64,000 bases of DNA from Verrucomicrobiaceae bacterium (GTDB taxonomy: Bacteria > Verrucomicrobiota > Verrucomicrobiia > Verrucomicrobiales > Verrucomicrobiaceae), in assembly GCA_027486585.1 (NCBI GenBank), contig JAIXOU010000079.1:1-64000 (forward strand), written 5' to 3'. The translations under genes and the position numbers were made by a program. Positions 16,621-26,785 of the stretch are shown in pieces (positions within the stretch are counted from its first letter, which is position 1; every line of letters starts with the position of its first letter). The notes under the pieces are model-generated. The model saw only the letters and a program-made list of their open reading frames with translations, searched no databases and had not been told where the DNA came from.

Positions 16621-18351
16621 TCAGTTTTTAGTCGTCGCATCAAACTTCCAGCTCGTTTTAAAATCGTGGGTGAGGGGCTGTTTTAGCAGGCTGGCTCGCA
16701 CAAGTTCAATGGGGATGGGGCCGAGGTGGAGGATGGCGTCGTGGAATTGTTTTTCGGTCACCTTACCGCTGGTGACGAGTTCTTTGTGCAGGGCGATGAG
16801 CTGGAGTCCGCCGAGCATGTAGCCGCATTGATAGAGCGGGGAGTAGTCGCCTTTGATGAAGCGGCGGACTTCACTCGTGGCTCCGAATTTCTCGTGACCG
16901 ACTCGATCAACGAGAAATTTCACCATCTCGTCTGACTTCATTTGGCCGAGGTGAAACTTGAGCGTGACGATGATTCGCGCGCAGCGATGCATGCGCCAGA
17001 AGAGTGCGCCGATGCGGTCCTCGGGAGTGGTTTGATAGCCGAGATCCCAGAGGCGCATCTCCCAGTAAAGAGCCCAGCCTTCGACATTGAATGGGGTGCT
17101 AAAGCCTTGGCGATGGATGCTGTGGCGGTCGGCCATGTAGCGCTGGAGATGGTGACCGGGGATGAGTTCGTGAGGCACGACGTTGCGCATGAAGGGGCGA
17201 TTGTTGCCACGCATGGACATCATTTTGTCTTCGTGCTTCATGCTCTCATTGGCATAGGCGACGAGGATGTCGTGTCCACTGTAGGCAGCATAGGGCATCT
17301 CTTTCTGCTCCTGCGGGCCTAGCATCCGTGTGCCCCACCACTCCGCGCAATCGGTAGGCACGGTGACAAGGTCGCGCTTGGTGACGAACTCGATGGCGCG
17401 TTTGCCTTCAGCGCGGACAAACGTTTCTTGCTCGCCAGGGCGGACGTATTGGAGCTTCACGCGGAGCAGGGCCTTTTTCCAATCGTCGCCAAGCTTCATC
17501 TCCTCGGCGGCTTTTTTCATTTCGTTCTCACACCAGGTGAACTCACGCTCGGCGATGCTGATGAGCTCGTCGGGAGTATAAGGGATGAACTCATGCGCGA
17601 GCTGCTCTTGCAGGTTGCTAGCCCCCTGAGCTTTGCCGAGCAAGGGGGCGTCGTCCTTGCCTTTGATACCGGCGATCTCTTCACGCAGATATTTGGCGTA
17701 GCCTTCCAGAGCCTTGGCGGCCTCGTCATAGGGCTGCTTGATCCACCAGTTAAAGTCGGGCAAAAAACCCTCGTAGTTGCCTAACCAAGATTTCAAAGAA
17801 TCCCGCATGGCATCCACTGAATCCGCAGCGCGCACGGCTTGTAGTGGTGTGGGCAGGGCAGGGGAGAGCGGCTTTTTTTCACCCTCCGACTTCTTCTCCT
17901 TAGCTGACTTGAGCTTGTTTTGCAGATCAATCACGTCTTTGGCCAATGGCGCTAGTGTAGTGGCTGCCTTTTCGACATTCAACGGATCACCGTGAACGCG
18001 CTGCTCAGTGAGGTTGTCGATGATCGGGCGGAAGGGCAGCCATGGCGTGAGTTCTAGGGCATCATCTCGGCGATCTCCGAGGCGCATGAGTGTGGCCTCA
18101 AGGTCATTGCGGAGCAGGATGTAGTCGATCTGATCTGGCGATTCGAGGTTGGTGAAGTCCAGCTTTCCAAGTCGCGTCAGCCATCTCTGAGTCAGTTCCT
18201 GCTCACGGTCATACGACTTGGCCGAGTCCCCCGTGATGGCCCAGTGACGCTGGTGCAGGCTGGCATCCGCTGCGTATTGCTCGATGAGCTCCCGAGGGCT
18301 TTCAGCGCAGAGTTGGGTGGAAAGGAAAAGAAAAAGGAAGTAGCGACTCAC
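16621..18351 (-). CDS. DUF885 family secreted putative zinc peptidase
   Basis: The 576-residue product starts at a GTG (18351) and has a signal peptide (MSRYFLFLFLSTQLCA). The DUF885 family is related to M32-type metallopeptidases. The zinc motif HELIPGHH begins at H394, with family-like Glu-His spacing, and the later LYWEMRLWDLGY segment supplies the usual downstream Glu. Such proteins are periplasmic or lipoprotein peptidases of unknown substrate. Two 5-7 residue charged stretches (KSAKEKKSEGEKK) mark a linker near residue 150. It lies 43 bp after the last permease gene and 14 bp before the ADH gene on the same strand, so it might be carried on the tail of the YtrA-type operon transcript, but no terminator decides this. 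Confidence 0.85.
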   Translation of the reverse strand: MSRYFLFLFLSTQLCAESPRELIEQYAADASLHQRHWAITGDSAKSYDREQELTQRWLTRLGKLDFTNLESPDQIDYILLRNDLEATLMRLGDRRDDALELTPWLPFRPIIDNLTEQRVHGDPLNVEKAATTLAPLAKDVIDLQNKLKSAKEKKSEGEKKPLSPALPTPLQAVRAADSVDAMRDSLKSWLGNYEGFLPDFNWWIKQPYDEAAKALEGYAKYLREEIAGIKGKDDAPLLGKAQGASNLQEQLAHEFIPYTPDELISIAEREFTWCENEMKKAAEEMKLGDDWKKALLRVKLQYVRPGEQETFVRAEGKRAIEFVTKRDLVTVPTDCAEWWGTRMLGPQEQKEMPYAAYSGHDILVAYANESMKHEDKMMSMRGNNRPFMRNVVPHELIPGHHLQRYMADRHSIHRQGFSTPFNVEGWALYWEMRLWDLGYQTTPEDRIGALFWRMHRCARIIVTLKFHLGQMKSDEMVKFLVDRVGHEKFGATSEVRRFIKGDYSPLYQCGYMLGGLQLIALHKELVTSGKVTEKQFHDAILHLGPIPIELVRASLLKQPLTHDFKTSWKFDATTKN

Positions 18352-18394
18352 ACTGGGATTGGAATCGGAAAGCTCTTGGAATGCAAGCGGCGGC

Positions 18395-19960
18395 TCATTT
18401 CATCTCGATGAGACGCTGCATGTCTTCTACGCTGGTATCTAGTTCCACCACACCGCACTCCACCGGCCACCAGAGGTCTAGCGTGCTGTCATTGAGCCAG
18501 TCTTGAAGCTTTAATCCGGCGATGTCCATCTGTGGGCGGGGGTGAGAGAACGAAAAATTCACGGGACGTTTTTGATGGCGCTCCAGCAGGCCATCATGGG
18601 ACCAGTAGTGCTCATCGCCCTCGCTCGCCGTGCGTACCTCGCGGATGCTGGGGGAGTGTAGGAGTATGAGAAAATTATCTTCCGTTCGTGTGCCATTGAT
18701 CGTGAAGCGGTTTTGTTCAGTCCGCGGAGCCAGCATAGGGAAGCTATGCCTCAGCTCTGCTCCGAAAGTGAGTCTGCTGTGCTTGTTGAGGTCCTGGATG
18801 TGAAAATCCAGTCGGCGGCCTGCGTCCACCACTACCTTATGATGGCCTCTCTGGCTCATCGGCAGCGTGTGCAGCTTGGTCATACGTTGCACAGCCAGTT
18901 TGATTCGCCATGGTTTGGGTTCATTCCCGATGATTTTTTTTAGAGGTGTTCGACTGGCTAAATCTACTTTGCCATGCCAAAGCGAACCTGCTGGGTAATG
19001 AGACATGAGTGCGCGAGTATGCTCCTGAGTCATCCAGCGATTACGCTGGGTCACGAGGCCTGAAATTTCTTGGGTTATCGTATAGTCTGAAAACACGCTT
19101 TTTTTGCCAAACTCTGACAATGACACGACACTTGCGACATGATCAGCGGGCAGACCTGTTAGATAGAGCCCTGGCCAAAGCTCTTGTGAATTCGCTTCAG
19201 GCTTTTTTCCAAAATGCAGCGCTAGTTTTGAATCTGCGAATACAGGTTCTGGCCGCGCACGCCAATCCCAGCGCCAAAAATACACTGCTAGCAGAATCAA
19301 TGCAGTGCCTGTGAATAGCACTGGCCATGCACGACGAGCCAAGCTCAACCGCCACCAAGCCCCAATCATGGTTACACACCACACACAGGCCGCCACAGCC
19401 CAAATGTAGCGCACGTCGGGATTCTCAAGTTTCACCGTGCTTTCCAGGAACCATTGGCCAATGAAAACGGAGATGCCGATGCCACTCAGGATCATATTTC
19501 TTCGACCCGAGCTGCTGCCACAAACAAGAACGGCGACGAAGCTGCCCAAGATGACTGCGGGTAGTGCACGGCCTAGCACCGTAAAAAGCCACTCTACCGC
19601 ACCAAAGCCCAAGCCTTGGAACTCTGGCCACACACAGGCCGTCCTGGGAAGCAGCAGCGCCAGTATGAAGAACAATACCTTGGCCAGCCACACCGCGTCA
19701 CGGCCCAGTGGGCGTGTGTGGGAATTTACGTCAGCATTCATTGGCGCATCTACCCGTACGCTACGCACCACGATGAGCAGAGCCAAGATGCCCGGCAGCC
19801 AATCTGGAAGTGGGATCTTTGACGGGGCATCTTTCACCACCTCCCAACACTGGAATCCTAGTGCCGCCCACCAAAGTAAAACCAGTCCACGCTGGGCTCG
19901 CCATTCTTGCGCGAATTGATGGCTTACTCGGGAACTAAAAGTTGTAGAGGATAAGCTCAT
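18395..19960 (-). CDS. ABC exporter-type permease B' (paralogue of 22545-24236)
   Basis: The 521-residue product has about seven hydrophobic segments in the N-terminal half (for example LVLLWWAALGFQCW, LAKVLFFILALLLPRTACVW and VILGSFVAVLVC) and a C-terminal domain of about 280 residues outside the membrane. It is clearly related in order and motifs to the 563-residue B protein: both begin with a HQF-EWR segment, have TRP(L/I)G followed by LWLGKLAF-like text, a LWPGLYLTGL / LWPTLRITGL block, and end in a basic-to-acidic ELDxS or DLELS segment. I chose the ATG at 19960, whose ATGA overlaps the A' stop. It is the last permease gene of the operon. Function as an ABC transporter membrane subunit is inferred from co-transcription with the ATPase. 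Confidence 0.8.
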   Translation of the reverse strand: MSLSSTTFSSRVSHQFAQEWRAQRGLVLLWWAALGFQCWEVVKDAPSKIPLPDWLPGILALLIVVRSVRVDAPMNADVNSHTRPLGRDAVWLAKVLFFILALLLPRTACVWPEFQGLGFGAVEWLFTVLGRALPAVILGSFVAVLVCGSSSGRRNMILSGIGISVFIGQWFLESTVKLENPDVRYIWAVAACVWCVTMIGAWWRLSLARRAWPVLFTGTALILLAVYFWRWDWRARPEPVFADSKLALHFGKKPEANSQELWPGLYLTGLPADHVASVVSLSEFGKKSVFSDYTITQEISGLVTQRNRWMTQEHTRALMSHYPAGSLWHGKVDLASRTPLKKIIGNEPKPWRIKLAVQRMTKLHTLPMSQRGHHKVVVDAGRRLDFHIQDLNKHSRLTFGAELRHSFPMLAPRTEQNRFTINGTRTEDNFLILLHSPSIREVRTASEGDEHYWSHDGLLERHQKRPVNFSFSHPRPQMDIAGLKLQDWLNDSTLDLWWPVECGVVELDTSVEDMQRLIEMK

Positions 19961-22548
19961 GGCTTCGACGTCGTGTTGAGTTTCCACTGGAGTTTTTCCG
20001 GGTCGTATCGAAAATCATGCGCGCTCCAAGTGCGGCAGTTCTTGATGAATGCCGCCGTATCTGCGCGCTGTATCGATTCACCGAAAACTGAGCTATGAAA
20101 ATTTTGAATTGCGCCCTCATGAGATAGGTTTGCGTCATCAAACAAGCCGAATATTCGCAGTGCCAAATCTAATGCTTTGATATCACCCAATAAAGATTTG
20201 CACGCGATGATGCTGAAAGACTTTTCTCTTCTGAATAAAGCTGCCCGAGGTATTTTTAGATACTCTTGGTCAACGATGATCTTGGCTTTATCTCGGTAAA
20301 AGGGATCAAGCAAGAGTCTTTTTAGGTCCCAATCATCCATGTATAAGAAAGGTTTTCTGCAAAATTTTTCCCAGATGTTCTCTGTGGTCTCCGAAGTATT
20401 TTCTTCACGTTCCATGAGCGGTCGCAGAGGTTCATCAGAGTGTGTTTTTAGAGCTTGGATTATGGCTGTGGATATTTTAGACCAATCTTGCTCAAATGAA
20501 GAGATCCACGGTTCTTGATTTGTGTGTTGCTCGCCGCCCTGGGCGGTTGCTTCTAAAACACGCATGAAAAAACCTGGGATCTTAGCTTCAAACAGCACTT
20601 CACTGACAATGCGTTTTTTCAAAGTCCCTTCGTTGAATGGCATGCTTGCGACTATGGCGCTGATGATTTCGGGATGTTCGATGATTACAGGCGCTAGCAA
20701 TGCAGCGACCTCTCGTTCGTTGTCTAACCAGCGCTGCTGATTGAATTTATCTATATTGTACCGATTGGAGAATGCTAGAGAGGCCGAACATACTGTAGCT
20801 ACAAAGCGTGCAGCCTCATCTTTGCTTGCTCCTTTTTGCGGTCTGGGGATTCCTTTTACATGTTTTAAAAAAGCTTCATGAGGATATCCGCTTTCTACAG
20901 CGACCTTAGTGCGCGGCCATATATCCAAGTCATGAATGTGATCACTCAGCACGAAATTCTCAACCTTCACCTCATGCCGCGACGTGCCTAGATATTCTCC
21001 ACCGATCCACACCAGCTCCTGCTCCGCAAGATTCTCTGACGTGACACCGCTGCCAGGTATCAGGACGCCATGCAGGAAGGTGACTGTGCGCGAGATCGTC
21101 ACCCAGCCCTGATTCGCGCCGCGCTCTTGTGTAGCCCCGTCCATCACCTGATGCCACAGCAGGCGCTTGTCTTTTCCGAGTAAGCAAAGACGCGAGGAGA
21201 TCGGAAGCATCTTGTTTCGGCCCGCGAAGGTCGTGTGTCGCTCGAGCAGTTTCAGTGTGATGGCTGCCGGATCTTTATGCCCTTGATTATCAAAGCCGGC
21301 GATGACCTCCATTACCTCAATTTCGCTATCCTGCGTGCAGATGTTCGCTCCAGGCTTCAAAGGCATGCGACCTAATTCACGCAGCCGCATCCACTCCGCA
21401 GACAGATCTCGGTCCAGCGTGATCGGAGTATGCGTGTCTGTTTTTATGTCGACCGTGGCCAGGTTGGTTTCTTGTGCTGGTTCTTCCATGACCGCCAGTG
21501 TGTCACTCGGCCAAGCTGCTGGCAGGTAAGGCACCAGAGACTGATTAAAGGTCACTCGATTTAGCTCCCAAACGGCTGCTTTCGTTTTCAGACTAATCTT
21601 TTCCACGTCTGGCAACGGCTGACCTTTTTGGTTCATTTTATGACGCACCACATGCCAGTGCGGCACGATCTCTGGAGGCAGACCATTCAAGGGAATCTGA
21701 GCAACCAGTTGGTGTTTGTTTTCAGTTGACGTTAAAACTGAGATCTTATGATGATCAATCACCAGCTGGCGATCTTTGACAAGCTCATCGACAAGCGCCT
21801 GGTCATGCGGTCGCTCCAAGCGACTAGGGATCAACATGGATTGCGCAAGCGCCGATAACAGTAGTCCCATGATCAGCGGCAATCCTAGACGTACGGACTT
21901 TCCAAATGGATGATGAGCGTGCCAGTAGGCGCAAATGAAAATAAGAGGAAGTAGGCACCCGCCCGAGATGAGCATCGTGCTGGAGTCATAAAACCGCTGC
22001 TCTTCTCCTCGATAGGCAAGGCCAAGCCCTTCAAAAATCGAAGTCGAAAGTGATCCGCCCAAGCCATAGATAAACAGCACGAGCGCCACATACTTCTCCC
22101 AACCGCGAAACAACGCCGCTGCTGGTAGCAGCCACAGAAGCATCACCGCTGCAGCAAGCCCCGTTTCCAGCATCCCTGTTCGGAGATCCACCCAACCGCG
22201 ACCGCTTAACAGTAAAAAAGCCGCGTTTTCGAGTATTAATGGCAGCATCATCAGCAGGACTCCTGTCATCAGTCGTGCCTGCCAATAATCACGGCGCGAA
22301 AGCGGGCGTGTTCCGTGAAACGCAGCATCGCGATCTTCTGGCGGCACGCACAACATGAACCAGCATGCTATAATCCACATCGGCAGACTCAAAAAGAACG
22401 ACGGCAACATGATGTTCGACTCCTGCGAGATCGGAAAAACCCATTGCATCTGCAACGCCAAATCGAAACAGATCGCTAACAACAACCCACACCAGCGCAG
22501 CCACAGGTAGCGGAAGTCTTTGATAAAATGATGAAGAGTAAGGTTCAT
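19957..22548 (-). CDS. ABC exporter-type permease A' (paralogue of 24233-26782)
   Basis: The 863-residue product has about seven N-terminal transmembrane segments (residues about 15-250, for example WCGLLLAICFDLALQMQWVF and AAVMLLWLLPAAALFRG) and then about 600 residues that are not hydrophobic. It is a clear paralogue of A at 24233-26782: both start MNL(T/V)LHHF-K(D/E)F-YL-LRW, both have the TRPL(S/P)-R-YW block and a similar C-terminus ending with D(F)-Y-PE-WKL. The large soluble part alternates beta-rich (residues about 280-560) and helical (about 580-863) stretches; the latter may include ARM/HEAT-like helices. Its start overlaps the B stop (ATGA at 22545-22548) and its stop overlaps B' (ATGA at 19957-19960), so translation is probably coupled. 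Confidence 0.8.
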   Translation of the reverse strand: MNLTLHHFIKDFRYLWLRWCGLLLAICFDLALQMQWVFPISQESNIMLPSFFLSLPMWIIACWFMLCVPPEDRDAAFHGTRPLSRRDYWQARLMTGVLLMMLPLILENAAFLLLSGRGWVDLRTGMLETGLAAAVMLLWLLPAAALFRGWEKYVALVLFIYGLGGSLSTSIFEGLGLAYRGEEQRFYDSSTMLISGGCLLPLIFICAYWHAHHPFGKSVRLGLPLIMGLLLSALAQSMLIPSRLERPHDQALVDELVKDRQLVIDHHKISVLTSTENKHQLVAQIPLNGLPPEIVPHWHVVRHKMNQKGQPLPDVEKISLKTKAAVWELNRVTFNQSLVPYLPAAWPSDTLAVMEEPAQETNLATVDIKTDTHTPITLDRDLSAEWMRLRELGRMPLKPGANICTQDSEIEVMEVIAGFDNQGHKDPAAITLKLLERHTTFAGRNKMLPISSRLCLLGKDKRLLWHQVMDGATQERGANQGWVTISRTVTFLHGVLIPGSGVTSENLAEQELVWIGGEYLGTSRHEVKVENFVLSDHIHDLDIWPRTKVAVESGYPHEAFLKHVKGIPRPQKGASKDEAARFVATVCSASLAFSNRYNIDKFNQQRWLDNEREVAALLAPVIIEHPEIISAIVASMPFNEGTLKKRIVSEVLFEAKIPGFFMRVLEATAQGGEQHTNQEPWISSFEQDWSKISTAIIQALKTHSDEPLRPLMEREENTSETTENIWEKFCRKPFLYMDDWDLKRLLLDPFYRDKAKIIVDQEYLKIPRAALFRREKSFSIIACKSLLGDIKALDLALRIFGLFDDANLSHEGAIQNFHSSVFGESIQRADTAAFIKNCRTWSAHDFRYDPEKLQWKLNTTSKP

Positions 22549-24236
22549 GGCTTCTTCGGTTCAGGCTTCGGCTCCGCTAACACTTGGGCCATCTGTTTAG
22601 CGCTGAGTTCGAGATCGACGGTACCGCGCTCTTCGGCGTGCCAGAGGCTGGCGTTGAGGCGGTTCACCCAGTCCTCGTGTTTGGTTTTCAGGATGAGATG
22701 CTGCACGCGTGGCGGCCACAGGCGGGGGTTGAATCCTTGGGATTCCTCCACTTGAAAGGCAAAGTTTTGCTGACGATTTTGCATGTAGCCACGCTGCCCA
22801 GGACCGAGATCGTAGGCGGCGTTTTCATGAAGTTCGGGATCTTCGAGCACGAGAAAGAAAGCGTCTGCCAACGTCTGGCCGCGTGAGATGGCAGGCAGGT
22901 TTGGTCGTGGTGGAAGGAGCAGCGAATGAACGCGATACAGTCTGCCATTCAGCTCCCATGCCCCATTGGAAGGGACAAAGGGTCGAGTCTCAACGCGCAG
23001 ACCTGGTCGAATGGGGAAGGTATTGTTCTGGGTCCAGAACTGCTTGAATGGCACACTGGTAACGCGGCGCATCTCATGCACGGCCAACCGCAGACGCCAG
23101 CGTGCAGGCATGGCCTTAGGATCGAGTCGCAGAGGCTTGATCGCTTCCTGAATTTTCTGCCGTCCGCTGTAATAGCCGTCATTGTTTAAATAGTCCTGCC
23201 AGAGCGTGGTGGGCGGGCTGTGTTTGAGCAGCGCGCGGACGTGATCCCGGTGCATCCATGAATCGAAACCACGCTTGTTTTCCGGGAGATCGGTGTAGCT
23301 GCCCAGCGGCGGCCATGGGGTGTCATTTTCACTCATGGGCGCGAGGTCGATGATGCTGGCGACCTCGTCTTTGCCGAGGCCGGTGATGCGCAGGGTGGGC
23401 CAAAGGGATCGACCAGGAGTTTTGTCGGCTGGATCAGCTTTGCCGACCTTCACGCCGAGCTTGGCGGCAGGATAAGCCAGCGTGGGTGGTGTGATCCAGT
23501 CCGTCTTCCACATGGCCATGACCAGCGGTGCCTGTAGCAGACTCAGCAGCAGCAAAGCCGCCGCCCACGCACGACGGCGCGGCACCGTAGCCGTCCACCA
23601 GGCGATGAAGACGCCGACACAGGCGATCACACTCGCGATGATGCCACCACAGATGCGTGCTGAATCTGGCGTGGCTTTGGGATCGACAGGAGTGCTGCCC
23701 ATGGTGAAACCAAGTGTCAGCCAGATGCCCGCGCCGAGCACGCCAAGCACCGCAATGGCGATGACCTGCCGCGTGTTGCTGGCAAGCGCTGTCAGTGCCC
23801 CGGTGATGCCCACCACGAGAGCTGCGGAGAAAATCCAACCACTGCTGAGAGCCAACCATGCGGCAAGGCCATGCTGGAAACCCACCCAGCCCGTGCTTTC
23901 GACCATCACCAGCGGCAAGACGACACCGCAGGCCAGAAAGGCGAGTTTGCCCAACCAAAGAGCTGTTTGCCCGATGGGTCGAGTGAGCGTGGCGCAGTCG
24001 GTATTTGAGGGTGAATCGGAACGCACGCACAGCCATGCCACGGTGACAGCCATGAGGATGGTGATGAGTGGGATAAGGTCCACCAAGTAGAGATACGCAA
24101 AGGTGCCGTCCTCATCTTGGTGCAGATAAAGCCAGCGAAGGATCACCCACAGAATCCAGGCGATGATCCAGCCGCGATGGTGCCGCCACTCGGTGCGAAA
24201 CTGATGCGTGATGCGGAATGGGAGTGCGGCAGTCAT
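22545..24236 (-). CDS. ABC exporter-type permease B
   Basis: The 563-residue product begins MTAALPFRITHQFRTEWRHH and has about seven membrane segments (WIIAWILWVILRWLYL, LIPLITILMAVTVAWLCV, LAFLACGVVLPLVMV, WIFSAALVVGITGALTALA and others), then a soluble domain of about 330 residues from LAYPAAKLGVKVGKA onwards. It is the paralogue of B'. The ordering of a short N-terminal helix, membrane region and exposed C-terminal domain recalls ABC-2-type membrane proteins of the YtrC/YtrD kind, but is longer. It overlaps both neighbours by ATGA (24233-24236 with A and 22545-22548 with A'). No catalytic motif is visible in the soluble part, which may be a substrate or stress sensor. Confidence 0.82.
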   Translation of the reverse strand: MTAALPFRITHQFRTEWRHHRGWIIAWILWVILRWLYLHQDEDGTFAYLYLVDLIPLITILMAVTVAWLCVRSDSPSNTDCATLTRPIGQTALWLGKLAFLACGVVLPLVMVESTGWVGFQHGLAAWLALSSGWIFSAALVVGITGALTALASNTRQVIAIAVLGVLGAGIWLTLGFTMGSTPVDPKATPDSARICGGIIASVIACVGVFIAWWTATVPRRRAWAAALLLLSLLQAPLVMAMWKTDWITPPTLAYPAAKLGVKVGKADPADKTPGRSLWPTLRITGLGKDEVASIIDLAPMSENDTPWPPLGSYTDLPENKRGFDSWMHRDHVRALLKHSPPTTLWQDYLNNDGYYSGRQKIQEAIKPLRLDPKAMPARWRLRLAVHEMRRVTSVPFKQFWTQNNTFPIRPGLRVETRPFVPSNGAWELNGRLYRVHSLLLPPRPNLPAISRGQTLADAFFLVLEDPELHENAAYDLGPGQRGYMQNRQQNFAFQVEESQGFNPRLWPPRVQHLILKTKHEDWVNRLNASLWHAEERGTVDLELSAKQMAQVLAEPKPEPKKP

Positions 24237-26782
24237 GGTTGGCGGAGTTTCCAGGCGCGTTGTTCCGGCAGATAATCGAAGTCACTCACCTTGAGGTGGC
24301 GGTAGCGCGGCCATTGCTTTTCTCTGTCCACCTTCTGTTGCCAGAGCTTCGATCCATCGGCTTTGAGGAGATTTGGAAACGGCGTACTGCAACTCGGTGA
24401 AGGCACATCGCCAGCCAAAGCCATCCAGCGCAGGCAGACATCAAGTGCATCATGATCACCGAAGTCAGCCGCGATCTGGAAACGTTCAGCTACCCACCAG
24501 CCCTGATCCTTGAGCAAAGGCGTCTGGTTTTGAATGATCTCGCGGGAGAGCTTTTCGAGTCTTGGGCGCAAGGCTGGCACTAGGTTCAGTTGCTTAAAAG
24601 TATCTTCTTGAGCGAAACTGCGCTGCTCCTGCATGAGCTTTTCGTGGGAGGCTTCATCTCCCCATTTTAGCAGCAGTTCGTCCGCTCCATGCGGAAGCTT
24701 TGGCAATGAGAGTAATCGTGGCTGCAAACGACGTGCCGACTCCGTCCAGCCTTTGCGGATCAAGGTGTTGGTGAGCACCGAGTTCGTCATCACGAGGTCG
24801 ATGGCCATTTCGCGTTGAGCTTCGGTGAGGTATTCGTCGAGCAGCTTTTTCGGCGGCTGATTGTTCCATCCGGGCCAGAGGCTACTCGGCAGTTCCAGCA
24901 TCAGCGGCAAATGATACTGCATCAGTGGACGGAAGGCGTCCGACACCTCTTTTAATGCCGCCGTTTGATGGGCTACATCGGTAGTGCTAACGGTGGCGAG
25001 CAGGTCATAAAGATAGCGCCTTACTTCCGGCTCCGGTGTGCTGGCAGTGGGTGCTTTGAGCGTTGCCAGCCGATCTTGGAAAGCCTTGATCTCCCGCCCA
25101 ATATAGATGTTCTGATTGTGGATAGTCGGGGCACTCATCTGCGATGGATGATCACGCAGGACGATGTCGGGTGACTTCCAGGTCCACTCGCTGCTGCCGA
25201 GAAAACGGCTGCGCAGCATGATGAGGCGAAGCTGGGAGACATCCACGCCGGCGTCCTCGCCATCGGCATAGTTCAGCACCTTGCGCCAGCCGAGGCGGAG
25301 AGTATGTCGGCTCCAGCCAGAGGCTCCGGCACGGGGGGCGCTGCCTGTTTGAAAAGCTGGCTCCAGCCAGACCAGACGCCGCTGCGGTGAATAGAGAAGC
25401 ACGGTATTGGCGCTTGGTAGTCCGATCTCGACACCACGGGTCTGCACATGCAGTTCCACATTCACCTGCCCGAGACTCGGCGTGCCGGTTTCGTTTTGGT
25501 TCTCTTGCACCTGAATCACACGCCACGCGTGACTCTCAGACTGCCCTGTGCTTCCCACTTTCAGCGGGATGTTCAGTTCGAGATCGCGCTGATACCAGTC
25601 GATCTCGCACTCCGTTGTCACCCGCAGCGGCTTCTCAGGATTCGGGTAGGACGGCTTGAACTCAGCGAGGTGAGTGTTGGTCTCCGAATACATGCCCCAC
25701 ATCGACCTTTCGTTGGTCGTGGTGAAGATCGTGCCTGCTGGAAAAAGATCACGCAGCACCTGATCCGTGTTCATGACCGTTTCGAACGGCAGGCGGAAAT
25801 TGTTCCGACGTGTGCGGTGGTAGAGATTCGGAACGGAGATCTGGTCACGCCCCTCTTGCGTGATGCGTGCTCGCTGCGGTCGCAGCAACACTGACACAGA
25901 GGCATCACCTGTCTCTGCACGCACCTGGCCGAACATCTGCCGGTACATCTCTTCTTCGAACCCATTGAATCCATAAGAGGTGAGATCGAGTTCGGCCTTG
26001 AATTTCGTGGCCAGTTCACGAACGCGCGCCTGATCGAACGGCTCATCCTGCTCATGCCATGGCCAGAATCGCGCCGAAAGGAAACACGTCAGACCAATGC
26101 CAAACATGATCAGCAGGCGGCGACGAAACGTCGCCACGCGACTCCATTGATGCCGCCAGGCCATCCACAGGATGCCCGCTGCAAACATGAGCATTCCCAT
26201 AGTGGCACCCGTCACACTTTGATCCGCGCTCAAAATCGTGTTCGAGACTGTGAGCGCGATGAAATCGGCCAAACGCCCTACGATCAGCCAACCAGCCGCC
26301 AGCAATCCCAGCGCCGCCCAAAACTCACCCCGCCGCCACAGCGCGGTCATCGGCAGCAGCCACGCTGTGCATTGAATCACCCACACGGCGCGTGCCCAAG
26401 TTCCATCCAAAACTTCCATGGTGGGACGACCCGAAAGCATGAGGTAAAGCGCATTTTGCAGCAGGACGGGAAGCACCAAAAGCAGCAGCCACAAAGCCAC
26501 GCGCGTCAGCCAATACGCCCGCGTCGGCAAAGGTCGTGTGCTGATGAAGCTGCGATCACTGCCCGGCTTGTCTTCAGGACATGATCCCAGCAAACTCACC
26601 CCCGCCAGCATCAACACCCACGGCAGATAGACCAGCCACGCCGGAGGCTGCACACCCGCCCGTAGCGGGAAGAGCCATTCCAGATTCACTGCCAGCTCAA
26701 AACCCAGCAGTGCCAGAAAGCCAAACCAACGAAGCCGCAGATACGCGAACTCTTTGCGAAAGTGATGAAGGACGAGGTTCAT
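24233..26782 (-). CDS. ABC exporter-type permease A
   Basis: The 849-residue product starts MNLVLHHFRKEFAYLRLRWF, an amphipathic helix of the ABC-2 kind, followed by about seven membrane segments up to residue about 250 (for example WLVYLPWVLMLAGVSLLG, LWLLLLVLPVLLQNALYLML and RRLLIMFGIGLTCFLSARF), then about 600 soluble residues. The first part of that region (about 290-560) is beta-rich, while the rest is helical (FRPLMQYHLPLMLELPSSLW and similar). It is the first of the four permease genes, 3 bp after the ATPase stop. Family resemblance to YtrC-like ABC membrane proteins is an inference from the amphipathic N-terminus, the membrane topology and the YtrA/ATPase context. The role of the large C-terminal domain is unknown. 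Confidence 0.82.
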   Translation of the reverse strand: MNLVLHHFRKEFAYLRLRWFGFLALLGFELAVNLEWLFPLRAGVQPPAWLVYLPWVLMLAGVSLLGSCPEDKPGSDRSFISTRPLPTRAYWLTRVALWLLLLVLPVLLQNALYLMLSGRPTMEVLDGTWARAVWVIQCTAWLLPMTALWRRGEFWAALGLLAAGWLIVGRLADFIALTVSNTILSADQSVTGATMGMLMFAAGILWMAWRHQWSRVATFRRRLLIMFGIGLTCFLSARFWPWHEQDEPFDQARVRELATKFKAELDLTSYGFNGFEEEMYRQMFGQVRAETGDASVSVLLRPQRARITQEGRDQISVPNLYHRTRRNNFRLPFETVMNTDQVLRDLFPAGTIFTTTNERSMWGMYSETNTHLAEFKPSYPNPEKPLRVTTECEIDWYQRDLELNIPLKVGSTGQSESHAWRVIQVQENQNETGTPSLGQVNVELHVQTRGVEIGLPSANTVLLYSPQRRLVWLEPAFQTGSAPRAGASGWSRHTLRLGWRKVLNYADGEDAGVDVSQLRLIMLRSRFLGSSEWTWKSPDIVLRDHPSQMSAPTIHNQNIYIGREIKAFQDRLATLKAPTASTPEPEVRRYLYDLLATVSTTDVAHQTAALKEVSDAFRPLMQYHLPLMLELPSSLWPGWNNQPPKKLLDEYLTEAQREMAIDLVMTNSVLTNTLIRKGWTESARRLQPRLLSLPKLPHGADELLLKWGDEASHEKLMQEQRSFAQEDTFKQLNLVPALRPRLEKLSREIIQNQTPLLKDQGWWVAERFQIAADFGDHDALDVCLRWMALAGDVPSPSCSTPFPNLLKADGSKLWQQKVDREKQWPRYRHLKVSDFDYLPEQRAWKLRQP

Positions 26783-26785
26783 GGC

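Noticed and set aside
19957-26782. Prophage or integrated element as the origin of the large unknown genes
   Set aside because: No integrase, phage structural gene, att repeat or insertion sequence is seen; the genes form a regular transporter operon with membrane segments and paralogy.
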